From positions 62,001 to 126,000 of the forward strand of contig NZ_JANFNY010000002.1 of the NCBI RefSeq assembly GCF_024437745.1: a DNA stretch of 64,000 bases. The letters are read 5' to 3'. The translations under genes were made by a program, and so were the position numbers. Position 1 is the stretch's first letter. Every line of letters begins with the position of its first letter. Source of the stretch: Roseomonas sp. GC11 (GTDB taxonomy: Bacteria > Pseudomonadota > Alphaproteobacteria > Acetobacterales > Acetobacteraceae). Below the pieces are notes generated by a model. It did no database searches and was not told the DNA's origin. It saw only the letters and a list, made by a program, of their open reading frames with translations. Shown here one piece after another: positions 17,949-26,845 of this stretch.

Positions 17949-18779
17949 TTAGTTCGGCCCAAAAGCCTCATCGCAGACGTCTCGCCATCCCCGCCATCCC
18001 GAGAGGCGCTCCGTGTAATCATTCTCAATTGCTTCGAGAGCGCCATTTCCGAAGAACGCGCGAAGCGGCGGATTCTCAGTGTCGACCAGCTTGAGCATTG
18101 CCGCGGTAGAGTCTTGTGGATCGCCGGGCGTCATTGTGCCGAACATTTGAAGGATGCCTGTGCGGACACCATCGTACTCGTCCATAGGTTCAGCCTGCTT
18201 TGCCGAGGGGCCTGACCAGTCCGTGGCGTATGGCATCGGCTCTATCAGTGTTACCTTGACGCCAAATTCTCTGACCTCGGCGGTAAGGGCCTGACTCATG
18301 CCTTCAAGGGCCCACTTTGACGCGTTGTAGATGCCGAAGAACGGGAATGCCGTGACGCCACCAATAGAAGACACCTGGATAATGTGGCCGCTACCTTGTG
18401 CGCGCAGGTGCGGCAGCGCCGCCTGAGTGACCCAAAGCGCGCCGAAGAAATTCGTATCGAACTGCTCGCGCGCCTGTGCTTCAGACACCTCTTCGACCAT
18501 GCCGAAGAGACCATAGCCCGCATTGTTGATGACGACATCAAGTCGACCGAAATGTGCGACTGCGGCCCCAACGGCGCGCTTTGCCGAGGTGGGATCGGTG
18601 ACATCAAGTTCCAGTGGAAGAACCTGATTACCGTATTGCTCGACAATGGGCTTGAGAGCGCCAATGTTGCGCGCCGTGGCAACCACTCGGTCGCCACGAG
18701 CGAGAGCAGCCTCTGCCCAGACACGGCCGAAACCACGTGACGTGCCGGTAATGAACCAGACCTTTGAATTAGCAGACAT
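17949..18779 (-). CDS. SDR family NAD(P)-dependent oxidoreductase
   Basis: A 276-residue classical short-chain dehydrogenase. The nucleotide-binding motif TGTSRGFG is near residues 11-18, followed by NNAGYG, the catalytic-serine region VSSIGG, and the YNASK motif with catalytic Tyr and Lys. ATG 18779 has AGAGGTG upstream. It is the last gene of a minus-strand group with the hydrolase at 18841 and the NmrA-like gene at 20148. The substrate is unknown. The TSRGFGR variant and length fit the group often annotated as SDRs acting on small carbonyls or steroids. Confidence 0.87.
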   Translation of the reverse strand: MSANSKVWFITGTSRGFGRVWAEAALARGDRVVATARNIGALKPIVEQYGNQVLPLELDVTDPTSAKRAVGAAVAHFGRLDVVINNAGYGLFGMVEEVSEAQAREQFDTNFFGALWVTQAALPHLRAQGSGHIIQVSSIGGVTAFPFFGIYNASKWALEGMSQALTAEVREFGVKVTLIEPMPYATDWSGPSAKQAEPMDEYDGVRTGILQMFGTMTPGDPQDSTAAMLKLVDTENPPLRAFFGNGALEAIENDYTERLSGWRGWRDVCDEAFGPN

Positions 18780-18840
18780 GTTCACCTCTGTGCTGCCCTC
18801 GTCGCAGAGGGCGATCAAGTTTGGCGTTGTCGAGAGGGAA

Positions 18841-19959
18841 TTACGATTTCAGATGCAGATCGAAGAACGCGTCGATTCGGTCGAACGGGATCTTGTCGTC
18901 CCGGTCGTATAGATCCGTGTGAATGGCATCCTTGACGATCAGCAGTTCCTTCGGTTCCTCCGCCGCCCTAAGAGCATCCTCGCTGAAGTAGCGGGAATGG
19001 GCTTTCTCCCCAGCGATGAGCAGAAGAGGACGCGGCGAGATCTCGGCAATGCGCGTCAGCATGGGCATGTCTACGAAGGGCAGCGGCGTGGTGGCGGTAA
19101 AGGCGCCTTCGGAGTTCAGCGACCGCTTGTGGAAGCCGCGCGGCGTCCGATAGAAATCGAAATACATCTTCACGACGGGATCGGTAACACCATCAAGCGT
19201 GGCCGGCAGGAAGCTTGGGCCGGCGCCCGGCGCACCATTCTTCGCATCCACCCAGCGCTGCTGGCTGATGTGCTCCAGCATGCCCGTGCGTCCCGCAAGG
19301 TCGACCTTGTCGTAGTAGCCATTGGCCATCAGGCGGGAGATATCGTACATGCTGATGGCGACGATGGCCTTGATGCGTTTGTCGACCGCCGTCGCATTCA
19401 GGGCGAAGCCACCACCGCCGCAAATCCCGAGGACGCCGATGCGCTGCTGATCCACATTGGGGAGCAAGCCGACGTAATCGACGGCCGCGCTGACATCTTC
19501 CGTATTAATCTCAGGTGAAGCCAAATTGCGTGGCTCGCCGCCGCTCTCGCCAGTATAGGACCGGTCGAATGCGATGGTCACGAAGCCTCGCTCAGCCATC
19601 ATTTGCGCATAGCGACCCGAGACCTGCTCTTTGACGGAACCGAAGGGTCCGTCGACCACAAGAGCCGCCAGCCGCTGATTGGCCCGTCCCTGCGGCTCAT
19701 AGAGATCAGCCGCCAACGTAATACCGTAACGGTTTTTGAAGGTCACTTTCTGGCAGTTGACCTTGGGGTTTTGGGGAAAGATCTTGTCCCATCCCTGGAT
19801 CGGTCGGCTTGCTGCCCCGGGAGCGCGTGACACGCTGCCTTGAGCCCAGGCAGAGCGCGCCATGACCAGCATCGCCGCTCCTCCGACGAGCGTGTTGGTC
19901 ATGAAGCCTTTGCGGCTGAGGCCGCGGGGAGGCGTATTGAACGGTGTTTCTTCGGTCAT
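18841..19959 (-). CDS. Exported alpha/beta hydrolase, dienelactone-hydrolase-like
   Basis: A 372-residue protein with an N-terminal export signal (about residues 14-40, SRKGFM followed by a hydrophobic run to AWAQ) that resembles a Tat signal but has RK instead of RR. The alpha/beta hydrolase domain follows. The nucleophile elbow reads LGICGGGG, with Cys in place of Ser, as in dienelactone hydrolases and related YcjY-type proteins; the C-terminal HTDLYD supplies the probable catalytic His. ATG 19959 has GAGAG upstream. It lies 61 bp before the SDR gene in the same direction. The substrate is not predictable. Confidence 0.82.
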   Translation of the reverse strand: MTEETPFNTPPRGLSRKGFMTNTLVGGAAMLVMARSAWAQGSVSRAPGAASRPIQGWDKIFPQNPKVNCQKVTFKNRYGITLAADLYEPQGRANQRLAALVVDGPFGSVKEQVSGRYAQMMAERGFVTIAFDRSYTGESGGEPRNLASPEINTEDVSAAVDYVGLLPNVDQQRIGVLGICGGGGFALNATAVDKRIKAIVAISMYDISRLMANGYYDKVDLAGRTGMLEHISQQRWVDAKNGAPGAGPSFLPATLDGVTDPVVKMYFDFYRTPRGFHKRSLNSEGAFTATTPLPFVDMPMLTRIAEISPRPLLLIAGEKAHSRYFSEDALRAAEEPKELLIVKDAIHTDLYDRDDKIPFDRIDAFFDLHLKS

Positions 19960-20147
19960 GGCGCTCTCTGCGAACAGGATGGTTGCGTTTGCGATGATCG
20001 TTGGCGCGGGAACCGCCCGCGCCAGGGCCGCAAGTTGCGTGCGTCGTCGACGAAGCCGAGCGGGTCGCAACGCGGATCTTCCTTCGAGTGGCTGTGTCTG
20101 CGGGCCTGGGCGTCTCGACGCGAACCGTCGTCGACGCCCAGGGCATT

Positions 20148-21032
20148 TCAGACCAACGCCATGGTCTTGCTGTTGCGGCGAACGATCGCGGCGATGGCTT
20201 CCTCGACACCGATCCGGCCGACGCGCTTGGTCGTTCCTGCGTCCTCGAACGAGAGCCAGCCCTCGTTGAAGCCATCGAGGCAATTCATCCACATCTCGGG
20301 ATCCTTGATCCCCTGCTGACGGAAGATGCCTTCCCAAGCCGCATGCGGAATAGCTTGGGCCCCTACATCACGCCCCAGCGCCTTCCCGAAGGCCCTGGCG
20401 ATGTCCTGCGGCGAAACCAGGCCCGGGCCATGCAGTTCGACGATACGGTGCCCCGTCCAGTCCTCCATCAGGAGTTCACCTGCAGTCCGGCCGGCATCAA
20501 CAACAGAGACCATCGGAAGCGCCCGGTCGACCGGTTGAAGGAAGGAGTGAATGACGCCCTCATTCGTCGCGCTGGCCACATCCCACTCGGCGTTTTCGAT
20601 GTACCAGGCGGGCCGCAGGAAGGTGATCGGCAGATCGACGTCCGCCAGTTCCTTCTCGAGGATGGTGAGTTCGCTGATCGTATTGCGTTGCGTAGACTGA
20701 GCACCCACGCTCGACAGAGCGACGACCTTGCCCGGACGCGCCGCCATGATCGCCGCGCGATAGGCCGCGACGATGGCTCGCGCTTTCGGCAGATCCTCCG
20801 GCTGATCAAGGCTCGGCGGTACGACGAGCATCACGCCTTCGCATCCCGAAAACGCCTTCGTCAGGGCGTCGCGGTCTTCCATCGTGGCCAAAGCGATCTC
20901 ACATCCGCGATCTGCCCAGGCCTGAGCCTTGCCGGCATCGCGCGCGATGATCCGGACGGCCTTCCCCTGATCCACAAGGGTGCTAGCGGCAGCGCCGCCC
21001 ACGCGGCCCGTGGCCGCAGTCACTGCAAACAT
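20148..21032 (-). CDS. NmrA-like NAD(P)-binding protein
   Basis: A 294-residue atypical SDR of the NmrA/NAD(P)H-azoreductase type. A Rossmann motif (TAATGRVGG) opens the protein; the middle (LSSVGAQ and FLRPAWYIEN) matches the family. It lacks the YxxxK pair of classical SDRs, so it may be a reductase of quinone-like substrates or a redox sensor. It is the first gene of the minus-strand cargo operon and diverges from the LysR gene at 21141, a typical regulator-target arrangement. Confidence 0.84.
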   Translation of the reverse strand: MFAVTAATGRVGGAAASTLVDQGKAVRIIARDAGKAQAWADRGCEIALATMEDRDALTKAFSGCEGVMLVVPPSLDQPEDLPKARAIVAAYRAAIMAARPGKVVALSSVGAQSTQRNTISELTILEKELADVDLPITFLRPAWYIENAEWDVASATNEGVIHSFLQPVDRALPMVSVVDAGRTAGELLMEDWTGHRIVELHGPGLVSPQDIARAFGKALGRDVGAQAIPHAAWEGIFRQQGIKDPEMWMNCLDGFNEGWLSFEDAGTTKRVGRIGVEEAIAAIVRRNSKTMALV

Positions 21033-21140
21033 CTGAAGTTCCTTTAACGAAAATCTCTTCGCTAGGGTCTTCGCATATTTGCATTGTGGATTTTAGCGCT
21101 ATTATGTCTGCATAGATTTGACTCAAAGTCCGGAATTCAC
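21033..21140. promoter_or_regulatory. Divergent promoter region between NmrA-like and LysR genes
   Basis: This 108-bp AT-rich gap separates the divergent genes and should hold both promoters and the LysR operator. A short imperfect dyad TATG-TCTG-CATA lies at 21103-21114. This fits the location of a LysR site, but the arms are only 4 bp, so the operator assignment is weak. Confidence 0.4.
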
Positions 21141-22034
21141 ATGAGTTACGACAGCCGCCTGCTCTCCGGCGTGACAGTGTTGATGGCCGTTGTCGAAGCA
21201 GGAACGATGGCTCGCGCTGCCGAAGCTCTCGGCCTAACTCCCTCCGGGGTCGGGCGCGCTATAGCTCGGCTCGAGACTAGGATCGGCGTGCGCCTTCTGG
21301 ACAGGACAACCCGTTCACTGCGGCTGACTGAAGAGGGGCGACGGTTCTATGAACAGGTCGGCCCGCATTTGGACAGCATTGAACAGGCAGCGATGGAGGC
21401 TTCCGGCTCAGCTGGAGTGGTCCGCGGCCGCTTAAGGGTCAACGTTGCCCCGATCGTATCACAGACCATCCTGTCCAATCGCCTTGGGGAATTTCTAGCC
21501 AGCTATCCCGAGGTGCGGCTCGAAATGATTATGAGGGACGCCGTAGGCGACCTCGTTGCCGACGGCTTTGATATGGCTCTTCGGTTCGGCGACCCACCTG
21601 AGACGCTGATCGCTCGCAAGCTAGCCGACATGCGAGTTATAACAGCCGCGTCGCCATCATACCTGGAGCGCAGAGGAAAACCGGCTCATCCATCTGATCT
21701 CGCTACCCACGACACGATCGACTTTTGGGATCCGTTGCGATCGCGAGCCTATGATTGGGAGTTCAGGCGTGGCGATGAGGTGCTTCCAATCAAGACCAAC
21801 GCACGCCTCATGACGTCCGATGCAGCTACGATGCTGTGGGCATGTCTCGCTGGCGTCGGCATTTGTCAGATACCCCCTGTAGGTGCAGAGCATCATTTTC
21901 GCGAGGGTCGGCTAGTCGACTTGTTCCCCGACTGGCCTGGTGAGCGCTTTCCGCTATTTGCGCTTTATCCTCCTCGTCAACAACACTCGGCAAAAGTTCG
22001 AGCATTTGTCGAATTTGTAGAAGCGATAATTTGA
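21141..22034 (+). CDS. LysR family transcriptional regulator (cargo module)
   Basis: A 297-residue LysR-type regulator. The helix-turn-helix is near residues 20-42 (TMARAAEALGLTPSGVGRAIARLE), followed by the recognition segment RIGVRLLDRTTRSLRLTEEG, as in the AaeR/DmlR-like subgroup. The effector domain covers about residues 88-290. ATG 21141 is the natural start; an upstream in-frame codon at 21084 adds residues outside the family. Divergence from the NmrA-hydrolase-SDR genes suggests that it regulates them. Confidence 0.88.
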   Translation: MSYDSRLLSGVTVLMAVVEAGTMARAAEALGLTPSGVGRAIARLETRIGVRLLDRTTRSLRLTEEGRRFYEQVGPHLDSIEQAAMEASGSAGVVRGRLRVNVAPIVSQTILSNRLGEFLASYPEVRLEMIMRDAVGDLVADGFDMALRFGDPPETLIARKLADMRVITAASPSYLERRGKPAHPSDLATHDTIDFWDPLRSRAYDWEFRRGDEVLPIKTNARLMTSDAATMLWACLAGVGICQIPPVGAEHHFREGRLVDLFPDWPGERFPLFALYPPRQQHSAKVRAFVEFVEAII

Positions 22035-22499
22035 CCGAAATCTTCGATAATCCGAGAAACGAATGAGCCGCATCCGGCATGCCGATTGGGACTCGTTGTA
22101 TATTTATTGCCTGCCGGACAGAAGTGACTAACGCAACCTCTGATCACCATGGATAGGGCCTCGTAGCATCAGAAGGACTTCACCTGCACGCTTTCGTACT
22201 CGAGAACATCAATAAGTGCCGCGCGGTGTCGCGGGATCAATCGACTCTGGCGTGGAGCCCCGCGTGTCACTGACGCCCGCGCCAACGCTTGCGTGTCGAT
22301 ATACTCTCGGATGTTCCCAGGGCTCACACCTTTTGGGCTCGACCATCAGCGCGTACTCGCCCCCTATGCTGCACCTGACGGCCAAGGGGAGCCCGCCAAT
22401 GTGTACGCTACGGCCCGAAAATGCCGCACCGCATTTCGGAGGGGCTTCCAGTATCAGCAGCTATCGTTCTCAATCGCCCTAGCAACGATGGAGATTGAG
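22035..22499. other. Intergenic stretch without a supported gene
   Basis: About 465 bp between the cargo LysR gene and the AlpA-like gene. Short open frames exist but none has a recognisable product or good start. The left third (about 22080-22120) is AT-richer and could hold the promoter for the AlpA-like gene or remnants of a recombination event. I see no hairpin with a T-run. Confidence 0.35.
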
Positions 22500-22784
22500 A
22501 TGGCGATAGCGGAAACGAGGCAAATCAGGAGAACCATCCGGCGCCACCAACTGCGTGAGATGGTGCCACTGGCTGACAGTACGATCTATGAAATGGAGCA
22601 GCGTGGTGAATTCCCGCGACGCTTCGCGCTCTCCCCAAGATGCATTGTCTGGGACCTGGCCGAAGTCGAAGGATGGCTGGAGACACGGCGAGCGGCGCCT
22701 GTTCGTCGCGCTCAGCACCCCGATGTCACAAAGCGGAAGACGCGTCCCGTTAAAGCGCGGGATCAAGCTCCATCAGAGGCATAG
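22500..22784 (+). CDS. AlpA family phage regulatory protein/excisionase-like
   Basis: A 94-residue AlpA-type winged-helix protein. LREMVPLADSTIYEMEQRGEFPRRFALSPRCIVWDLAEVEGWLETR covers the family signature. AlpA proteins activate integrase genes or act as excisionases in P4-type islands and ICEs. ATG 22500 is chosen because GGAG lies at 22490-22493; an ATG at 22488 and longer upstream readings are less likely. Its 3' end overlaps the opposing integrase gene by 35 bp. Role: probable directionality or expression control of excision. Confidence 0.85.
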   Translation: MAIAETRQIRRTIRRHQLREMVPLADSTIYEMEQRGEFPRRFALSPRCIVWDLAEVEGWLETRRAAPVRRAQHPDVTKRKTRPVKARDQAPSEA

Positions 22785-24006
22785 CCGGCGGCAGCAGAGT
22801 TGGGGCATGCTTCCGGCCATCTACCCAAGCGTCCACGATGTCGGCCCACTCTTGCATCATATGGCGGCGCTGCACCTCATATTCCGCCTTGTTGTATACG
22901 CCCCGCGATGACCGACCGTCTTCATGCGCCAGGCACTTTTCGATCCAGTCGCGATTGAAGCCCAGCTCATTGAGTAGGGTCGATCCAGTCCGTCGCAGGT
23001 CGTGGACCGTGAATGGCTCGAGCGGCAGCCCATCTTCCCTGGCCTGCTCCACAACGGAATAAGTGACACGGTTGAAAGTCGCTCGAGACATTGGAGCATC
23101 GGCGTCGTAACGCGAAGGCAGCAGATACCGGGAGTTGCCGGCGCAGGTCTTGAGCGCAATCATAATGTCGAGAGTCTGGCGGCACAGATAGACGTTGTGC
23201 GCCTTCGACCGCTTCATCCGCTCCTTGGGAATCGTCCAGACGGCGTTCTCGAAGTCGACCTCGTCCCACACCGCGTCCTGCAGTTCGCTCTTGCGCACCA
23301 TCGTCAGCAAGAAGAGCCGCATTCCGAGCCGGATCGTCGGCAACGTCGCGACCTTTTCCAGCTCCTTCAACATCACTCGAATTTCCGCAGGCGAGAGCGC
23401 CCGATCCTTTGGCGTGAATGTCGCGATCGATGCGGGGCCTACGTCATCGGCCGGATTGGCAACCTTCTCTCCATGCAAGATCGCGAAGCCATAGATCTGC
23501 TTCAGGATATCCCGGACATGGATCGCTGTCGCCGGCGCGCCCCGATCGACAATCTTCCCGCAGTGGGCGCGAAGATCGTCTGGCGTGATCTCCGTGAGAA
23601 GGCGGTTGCGCCAGACTGGCAGTAGCTCACGCTCGAAAATGGAGCGACGCATCGCTCGGGTGCTGTCCGCCATCGGTGCATTGACCAGCCATTTTTCGCC
23701 GAACTCGCCGAAGCTCTTCGCTTCCTTGATACGACGCTTTTCGCGCTGCTTCTCAATGGCTGGCGACCGGCCCTCGCTGATCGCTCGCTTCGCATCCAGG
23801 CAGAGCTCCCGGGCTCGCGCCAGCGAGATTCCGTCTCGCCCGTATTTGCCCAAGTAGACCGTCTCGCGCCGCCCATTCAGCCGATAGTCCAGCCTGAACG
23901 AAAGGGCGCCTGACGGTGCGACGCGCACATACATGCCGTCGCGGTCCGTCACCTTGTACATTTTCTCTTTAGGTTTCAGTGCCTTGATCGCTGCATCCGT
24001 CAACAT
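22750..24006 (-). CDS. int: Tyrosine-type integrase of the ICE (P4-like, DUF4102 arm domain)
   Basis: A 418-residue site-specific recombinase expected to integrate and excise the ICE at guaA. The N-terminal arm-binding DUF4102 domain (about residues 1-85) is followed by a SAM-like core-binding domain (about 98-185) and the catalytic domain (about 200-385), with the full residue set Arg238, His335, Arg338, His361 and Tyr371. ATG 24006 has a GGAGGTG ribosome-binding site. It reads away from guaA, 292 bp downstream of the guaA stop and in the same direction. Repeated AGTACCGTCA sites flank its promoter. Confidence 0.93.
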   Translation of the reverse strand: MLTDAAIKALKPKEKMYKVTDRDGMYVRVAPSGALSFRLDYRLNGRRETVYLGKYGRDGISLARARELCLDAKRAISEGRSPAIEKQREKRRIKEAKSFGEFGEKWLVNAPMADSTRAMRRSIFERELLPVWRNRLLTEITPDDLRAHCGKIVDRGAPATAIHVRDILKQIYGFAILHGEKVANPADDVGPASIATFTPKDRALSPAEIRVMLKELEKVATLPTIRLGMRLFLLTMVRKSELQDAVWDEVDFENAVWTIPKERMKRSKAHNVYLCRQTLDIMIALKTCAGNSRYLLPSRYDADAPMSRATFNRVTYSVVEQAREDGLPLEPFTVHDLRRTGSTLLNELGFNRDWIEKCLAHEDGRSSRGVYNKAEYEVQRRHMMQEWADIVDAWVDGRKHAPTLLPPAMPLMELDPAL

Positions 24007-24020
24007 GCTGTGCCACCTCC

Positions 24021-24133
24021 AAAAAGTACCGTCACGCGGTTTTTGGGGGCTCTCGTCGGAAAAGTCTGCGTATTGTCAGCAGCTTAGCGTAAAAAAAGTA
24101 CCGTCAGGAGCCTCATCTCTCCTGACGGTACTT
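24021..24133. repeat. Probable integrase/excisionase arm sites (repeated AAAAAGTACCGTCA)
   Basis: The 14-mer AAAAAGTACCGTCA occurs at 24021-24034 and 24093-24106, 72 bp apart, and a third, inverted copy of its core (TGACGGTACTT) is at 24123-24133. The first copy lies just upstream of the int ribosome-binding site, so occupancy could also control int expression. Repeated short sites beside a P4-like integrase gene are typical arm-type binding sites. The function is inferred. Confidence 0.6.
24091..24133 (-). terminator. Rho-independent terminator of guaA (minus strand)
   Basis: A perfect 15-bp inverted repeat (24096-24110 and 24119-24133, loop of 8) is followed on the minus strand by seven T residues (plus 24097-24091). 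This is a textbook intrinsic terminator for transcripts arriving from guaA and would insulate int. The stem also contains two of the AGTACCGTCA sites, so it may serve recombination as well. Confidence 0.7.
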
Positions 24134-24298
24134 CCAAATTTCGCCGCGATCAATATGAGCAAGGGCCGTCAGCGGGGCCGACGGCTCCGATCTATGCCCA
24201 CCGATAGACATCGATAGATGACGACAGGAAAATTTATTTTTATCAGTGGGTTATGTCGAACTCTGGCGTAGTATCGGATACGCTCGGACACGCCAAAA

Positions 24299-24320
24299 TC
24301 ATTCCCACTCGATGGTGCCG
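24299..24320. other. Probable ICE attachment site at the 3' end of guaA
   Basis: The guaA stop codon and last codons mark the boundary between ICE-type and host-type sequence. The 3' end of guaA is an established integration site for genomic islands with tyrosine integrases, and the integrase gene is adjacent. The exact core cannot be fixed because the second copy lies beyond the left edge of the window. The coding end is intact, as expected if the island carries the replaced terminal bases. Confidence 0.62.
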
Positions 24321-25873
24321 GGGGGCTTGCTGGTGATGTCGTAGGTGACGCGGTTGATGCCGCGCACCTCGTTCACGATGCGCCCGGCCACGCGGGTCAG
24401 GAACTCCATCGAGAAGGGATAGACATCGGCGGTCATGCCGTCGGTGCTGGTGACAGCGCGCAGGGCACAGGCCTGGTCATAGGTGCGGCCATCGCCCATC
24501 ACGCCCACGGTGCGCACCGGCAGCAGCACGGCGAAGGCCTGCCAGATCGCGTCGTACAGGCCGGCGGCGCGGATTTCTTCCAGGTAGATGGTGTCCACCT
24601 TCTGGAGGAGCTGCACCTTCTCGCGCGTCACCTCGCCGGGGATGCGGATGGCCAGCCCCGGCCCCGGGAAGGGGTGGCGGCCGACGATCTCCTCCGGCAG
24701 GCCGAGTTCGCGGCCGAGCGCGCGCACCTCGTCCTTGAACAGGTCGCGCAGCGGCTCCACCAGCTTCATCCGCATGTCCTCGGGCAGGCCGCCGACATTG
24801 TGGTGGGACTTGATGGTGACGGAGGGGCCGCCGGTGGCCGAGACACTCTCGATCACATCCGGGTAGAGCGTGCCCTGGGCGAGGAAGTCGGCGCCGCCGA
24901 GCTTGGCCTGCTCCTCCTCGAACACCTCGATGAAGAGGCGGCCGATGGTCTTGCGCTTCTTCTCGGGGTCGGTGACGCCGGCGAGCTGGCCCAGGAAGAG
25001 GTCCGAGGCGTCGCGGTGCACCAGCTTGATGTTGAAGCGGTCGCGGAAGGTGGCCACCACCTGCTCCGTCTCGCCCGCGCGCATCACGCCGTGGTCGACA
25101 TAGATGCAGGTCAGCTGGTCGCCAATCGCCTCATGGATCAGCACGGCGGCCACCGAGGAATCGACGCCGCCGGAGAGGCCGCAGATCACCTTGCCGCTGC
25201 CGACCTGGGCGCGGATGCGGGCGATGGCCTCGGCGCGGAAGGCGGCCATGGTCCAGTCGCCCGCGCAGCCGCAGACGCCATGGGTGAAGTTCTTCAGCAG
25301 CGCCGCGCCATGCGGGGTGTGCACCACCTCCGGGTGGAACTGGATGCCGTAGAAGCGGCGGCTATCATCGGCCACCATGGCGTAGGGCGCGCCCTCGCTC
25401 ACCGCGACGATGCGGAAGCCCTCGGGCAGGGCGGCGACGCGGTCGCCATGGCTCATCCACACCTGCTCGCGCGCGCCGGGGGACCACAGCTCGCGCGTCA
25501 GGGCGCAGGCTTCCCTCACCTCGACATAGGCGCGGCCATATTCCTGGTGGTCGCTCTTCTCGACCCGCCCGCCGAGCTGCATGCACATGGTCTGCTGGCC
25601 GTAGCAGATGCCAAGGACGGGGATGCCCATCTCGAACACCACCTGCGGCGCGCGGGGGCTGCCCTCATCCACCGTGCTGGCCGGGCCGCCGGAGAGGATG
25701 ATGCCCCGCGGCGCGAAGGCCTGGATGCGCGAGGCCTCGGCCGTGAAGGGCCAGATCTCGCAATAGACCCCGGCTTCCCGCAGGCGCCGCGCGATCAGCT
25801 GCGTCACCTGGCTGCCGAAATCGAGGATGAGGATGCGGTCGTGATGGACGCTGGGGGAGGTCAGGTCGGTCAT
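24299..25873 (-). CDS. guaA: GMP synthase (glutamine-hydrolysing)
   Basis: A 524-residue enzyme converting XMP to GMP with ATP and glutamine, the last step of GMP synthesis. The N-terminal class I glutamine amidotransferase domain has the triad Cys90 (GICYGQQ), His180 and Glu182. The ATP pyrophosphatase loop SGGVDSS is at residues 234-240, and the C-terminal dimerisation domain ends in the usual [11 protein letters not shown] 25873 gives the normal N-terminus; an open extension upstream is not conserved. Full length despite the island at its 3' end. Confidence 0.97.
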   Translation of the reverse strand: MTDLTSPSVHHDRILILDFGSQVTQLIARRLREAGVYCEIWPFTAEASRIQAFAPRGIILSGGPASTVDEGSPRAPQVVFEMGIPVLGICYGQQTMCMQLGGRVEKSDHQEYGRAYVEVREACALTRELWSPGAREQVWMSHGDRVAALPEGFRIVAVSEGAPYAMVADDSRRFYGIQFHPEVVHTPHGAALLKNFTHGVCGCAGDWTMAAFRAEAIARIRAQVGSGKVICGLSGGVDSSVAAVLIHEAIGDQLTCIYVDHGVMRAGETEQVVATFRDRFNIKLVHRDASDLFLGQLAGVTDPEKKRKTIGRLFIEVFEEEQAKLGGADFLAQGTLYPDVIESVSATGGPSVTIKSHHNVGGLPEDMRMKLVEPLRDLFKDEVRALGRELGLPEEIVGRHPFPGPGLAIRIPGEVTREKVQLLQKVDTIYLEEIRAAGLYDAIWQAFAVLLPVRTVGVMGDGRTYDQACALRAVTSTDGMTADVYPFSMEFLTRVAGRIVNEVRGINRVTYDITSKPPGTIEWE

Positions 25874-26010
25874 GCGGGCTTCCACCACAGTCCTGTTTCG
25901 ATGGCAAGGCTTTCGCGCGCCACAACAGGGTTGCGAAGGTGGCACCCCTCTTGATCCGCGCGCCCGCCCCCGCCACCGTGGCGGTCCAGAGCCCGCAGGA
26001 GCGCTTGCCC

Positions 26011-26733
26011 ATGACCTGGTCCATCGTCGCGCATGATCCCGGGACGGGGGCCTTCGCCGTCGCCGTCACCACCTGTGCCTTCGCGGTGGGCGCCTCCTGC
26101 CCGCATGTGCGGGCGGGCGTTGGCGCGGTGTCCACCCAGTCCTTCACCAACCGCTATCTGGCGCCGGCGGTGCTGGACGGCCTGGCGCGCGGCCTGCACC
26201 CGGCGGACGCCATCCAGGGCGCCCTGGCCGGGGACAAGGGCAGCGACATGCGGCAGATCCACGCCGTGGACATCCACGGCAACACCGCCGTCTGGACGGG
26301 GGAAAGCTGCGTGTCCTGGGCGGGCAGCGAGGCCGGGCCGGGCTTCTCGGTGGCGGGCAACATGCTGGCCGGCCCGGCCGTGGTGGCCGACACCGCCGCC
26401 AGCTTCCGCGCCGCCGCCACCCTGCCCCTGCCGGAGCGGCTGATGGCGGCGCTGGAAGCCGGGCAGGCCGCCGGCGGCGACCGCCGCGGCCGGCAATCCG
26501 CCGCCATGAAGCTGGTGACGACGGAAGATTTCCCCGATCTCGACCTCCGCGTGGACGACCATGCGGAGCCGCTGGCGGAACTGCGCCGGCTGGTGACCAT
26601 CTGGCGCAGGGACCGTGCCCCGGCCCTGGCCTTCGCCCCGCGCAAGGGCGACCCCTCGGGCCTGATCGACAAGACCATGTACGAGGCCGGCTGGCGCGCG
26701 CGCGGCCTGGATCTGGCCTTTCCGGGCCGCTGA
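26011..26733 (+). CDS. DUF1028 domain-containing protein (Ntn-hydrolase-like)
   Basis: A 240-residue protein of the DUF1028 family, which has an Ntn-hydrolase-like fold and unproven activity, often near peptide or amino-acid degradation genes. The start [28 protein letters not shown] and the [18 protein letters not shown] segment are typical. ATG 26011 has AGGAG at 25997-26001. It diverges from guaA with 137 bp between the starts. A composite hairpin repeat follows its stop. Function is not assigned. Confidence 0.85.
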   Translation: MTWSIVAHDPGTGAFAVAVTTCAFAVGASCPHVRAGVGAVSTQSFTNRYLAPAVLDGLARGLHPADAIQGALAGDKGSDMRQIHAVDIHGNTAVWTGESCVSWAGSEAGPGFSVAGNMLAGPAVVADTAASFRAAATLPLPERLMAALEAGQAAGGDRRGRQSAAMKLVTTEDFPDLDLRVDDHAEPLAELRRLVTIWRRDRAPALAFAPRKGDPSGLIDKTMYEAGWRARGLDLAFPGR

Positions 26734-26820
26734 GTTTTTTTCAGTCTGGCGTCCCGCCTCCGGCTATCCGCGAGACGCCAACTGAAAAAGTTTTTTGGTT
26801 CTTTTTTCCAAAAAAGAACC
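26734..26820. repeat. Type I composite hairpin repeat, copy 1 (bidirectional terminator)
   Basis: Begins one base after the DUF1028 stop. Hairpin A is an imperfect long stem around GGCGTC/GACGCC, bordered by TTTTTCAG and CTGAAAAA. Hairpin B (26797-26820) is a perfect inverted repeat with 11-bp arms and a 2-nt loop, containing TTCTTTTTT/AAAAAAGAA. It lies between convergent genes, so it can terminate both. Confidence 0.8.
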
Positions 26821-26845
26821 CTTTCTTTCAAACTCCCTAAACCAT

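Noticed and set aside
19960-20337. N-terminal extension of the hydrolase frame
   Set aside because: The extension overlaps the NmrA-like gene in another frame, is Arg-rich and unlike any hydrolase. ATG 19959 provides an export signal and a ribosome-binding site.
22216-22499. Longer N-terminus for the AlpA-like protein or a separate small gene
   Set aside because: The added residues are not AlpA-like and the GGAG spacing favours ATG 22500. The alternative frame has no family resemblance.
24140-24298. A tRNA gene as ICE attachment site
   Set aside because: No cloverleaf-capable sequence is visible between int and guaA. The boundary coincides with the guaA stop, a known island target.
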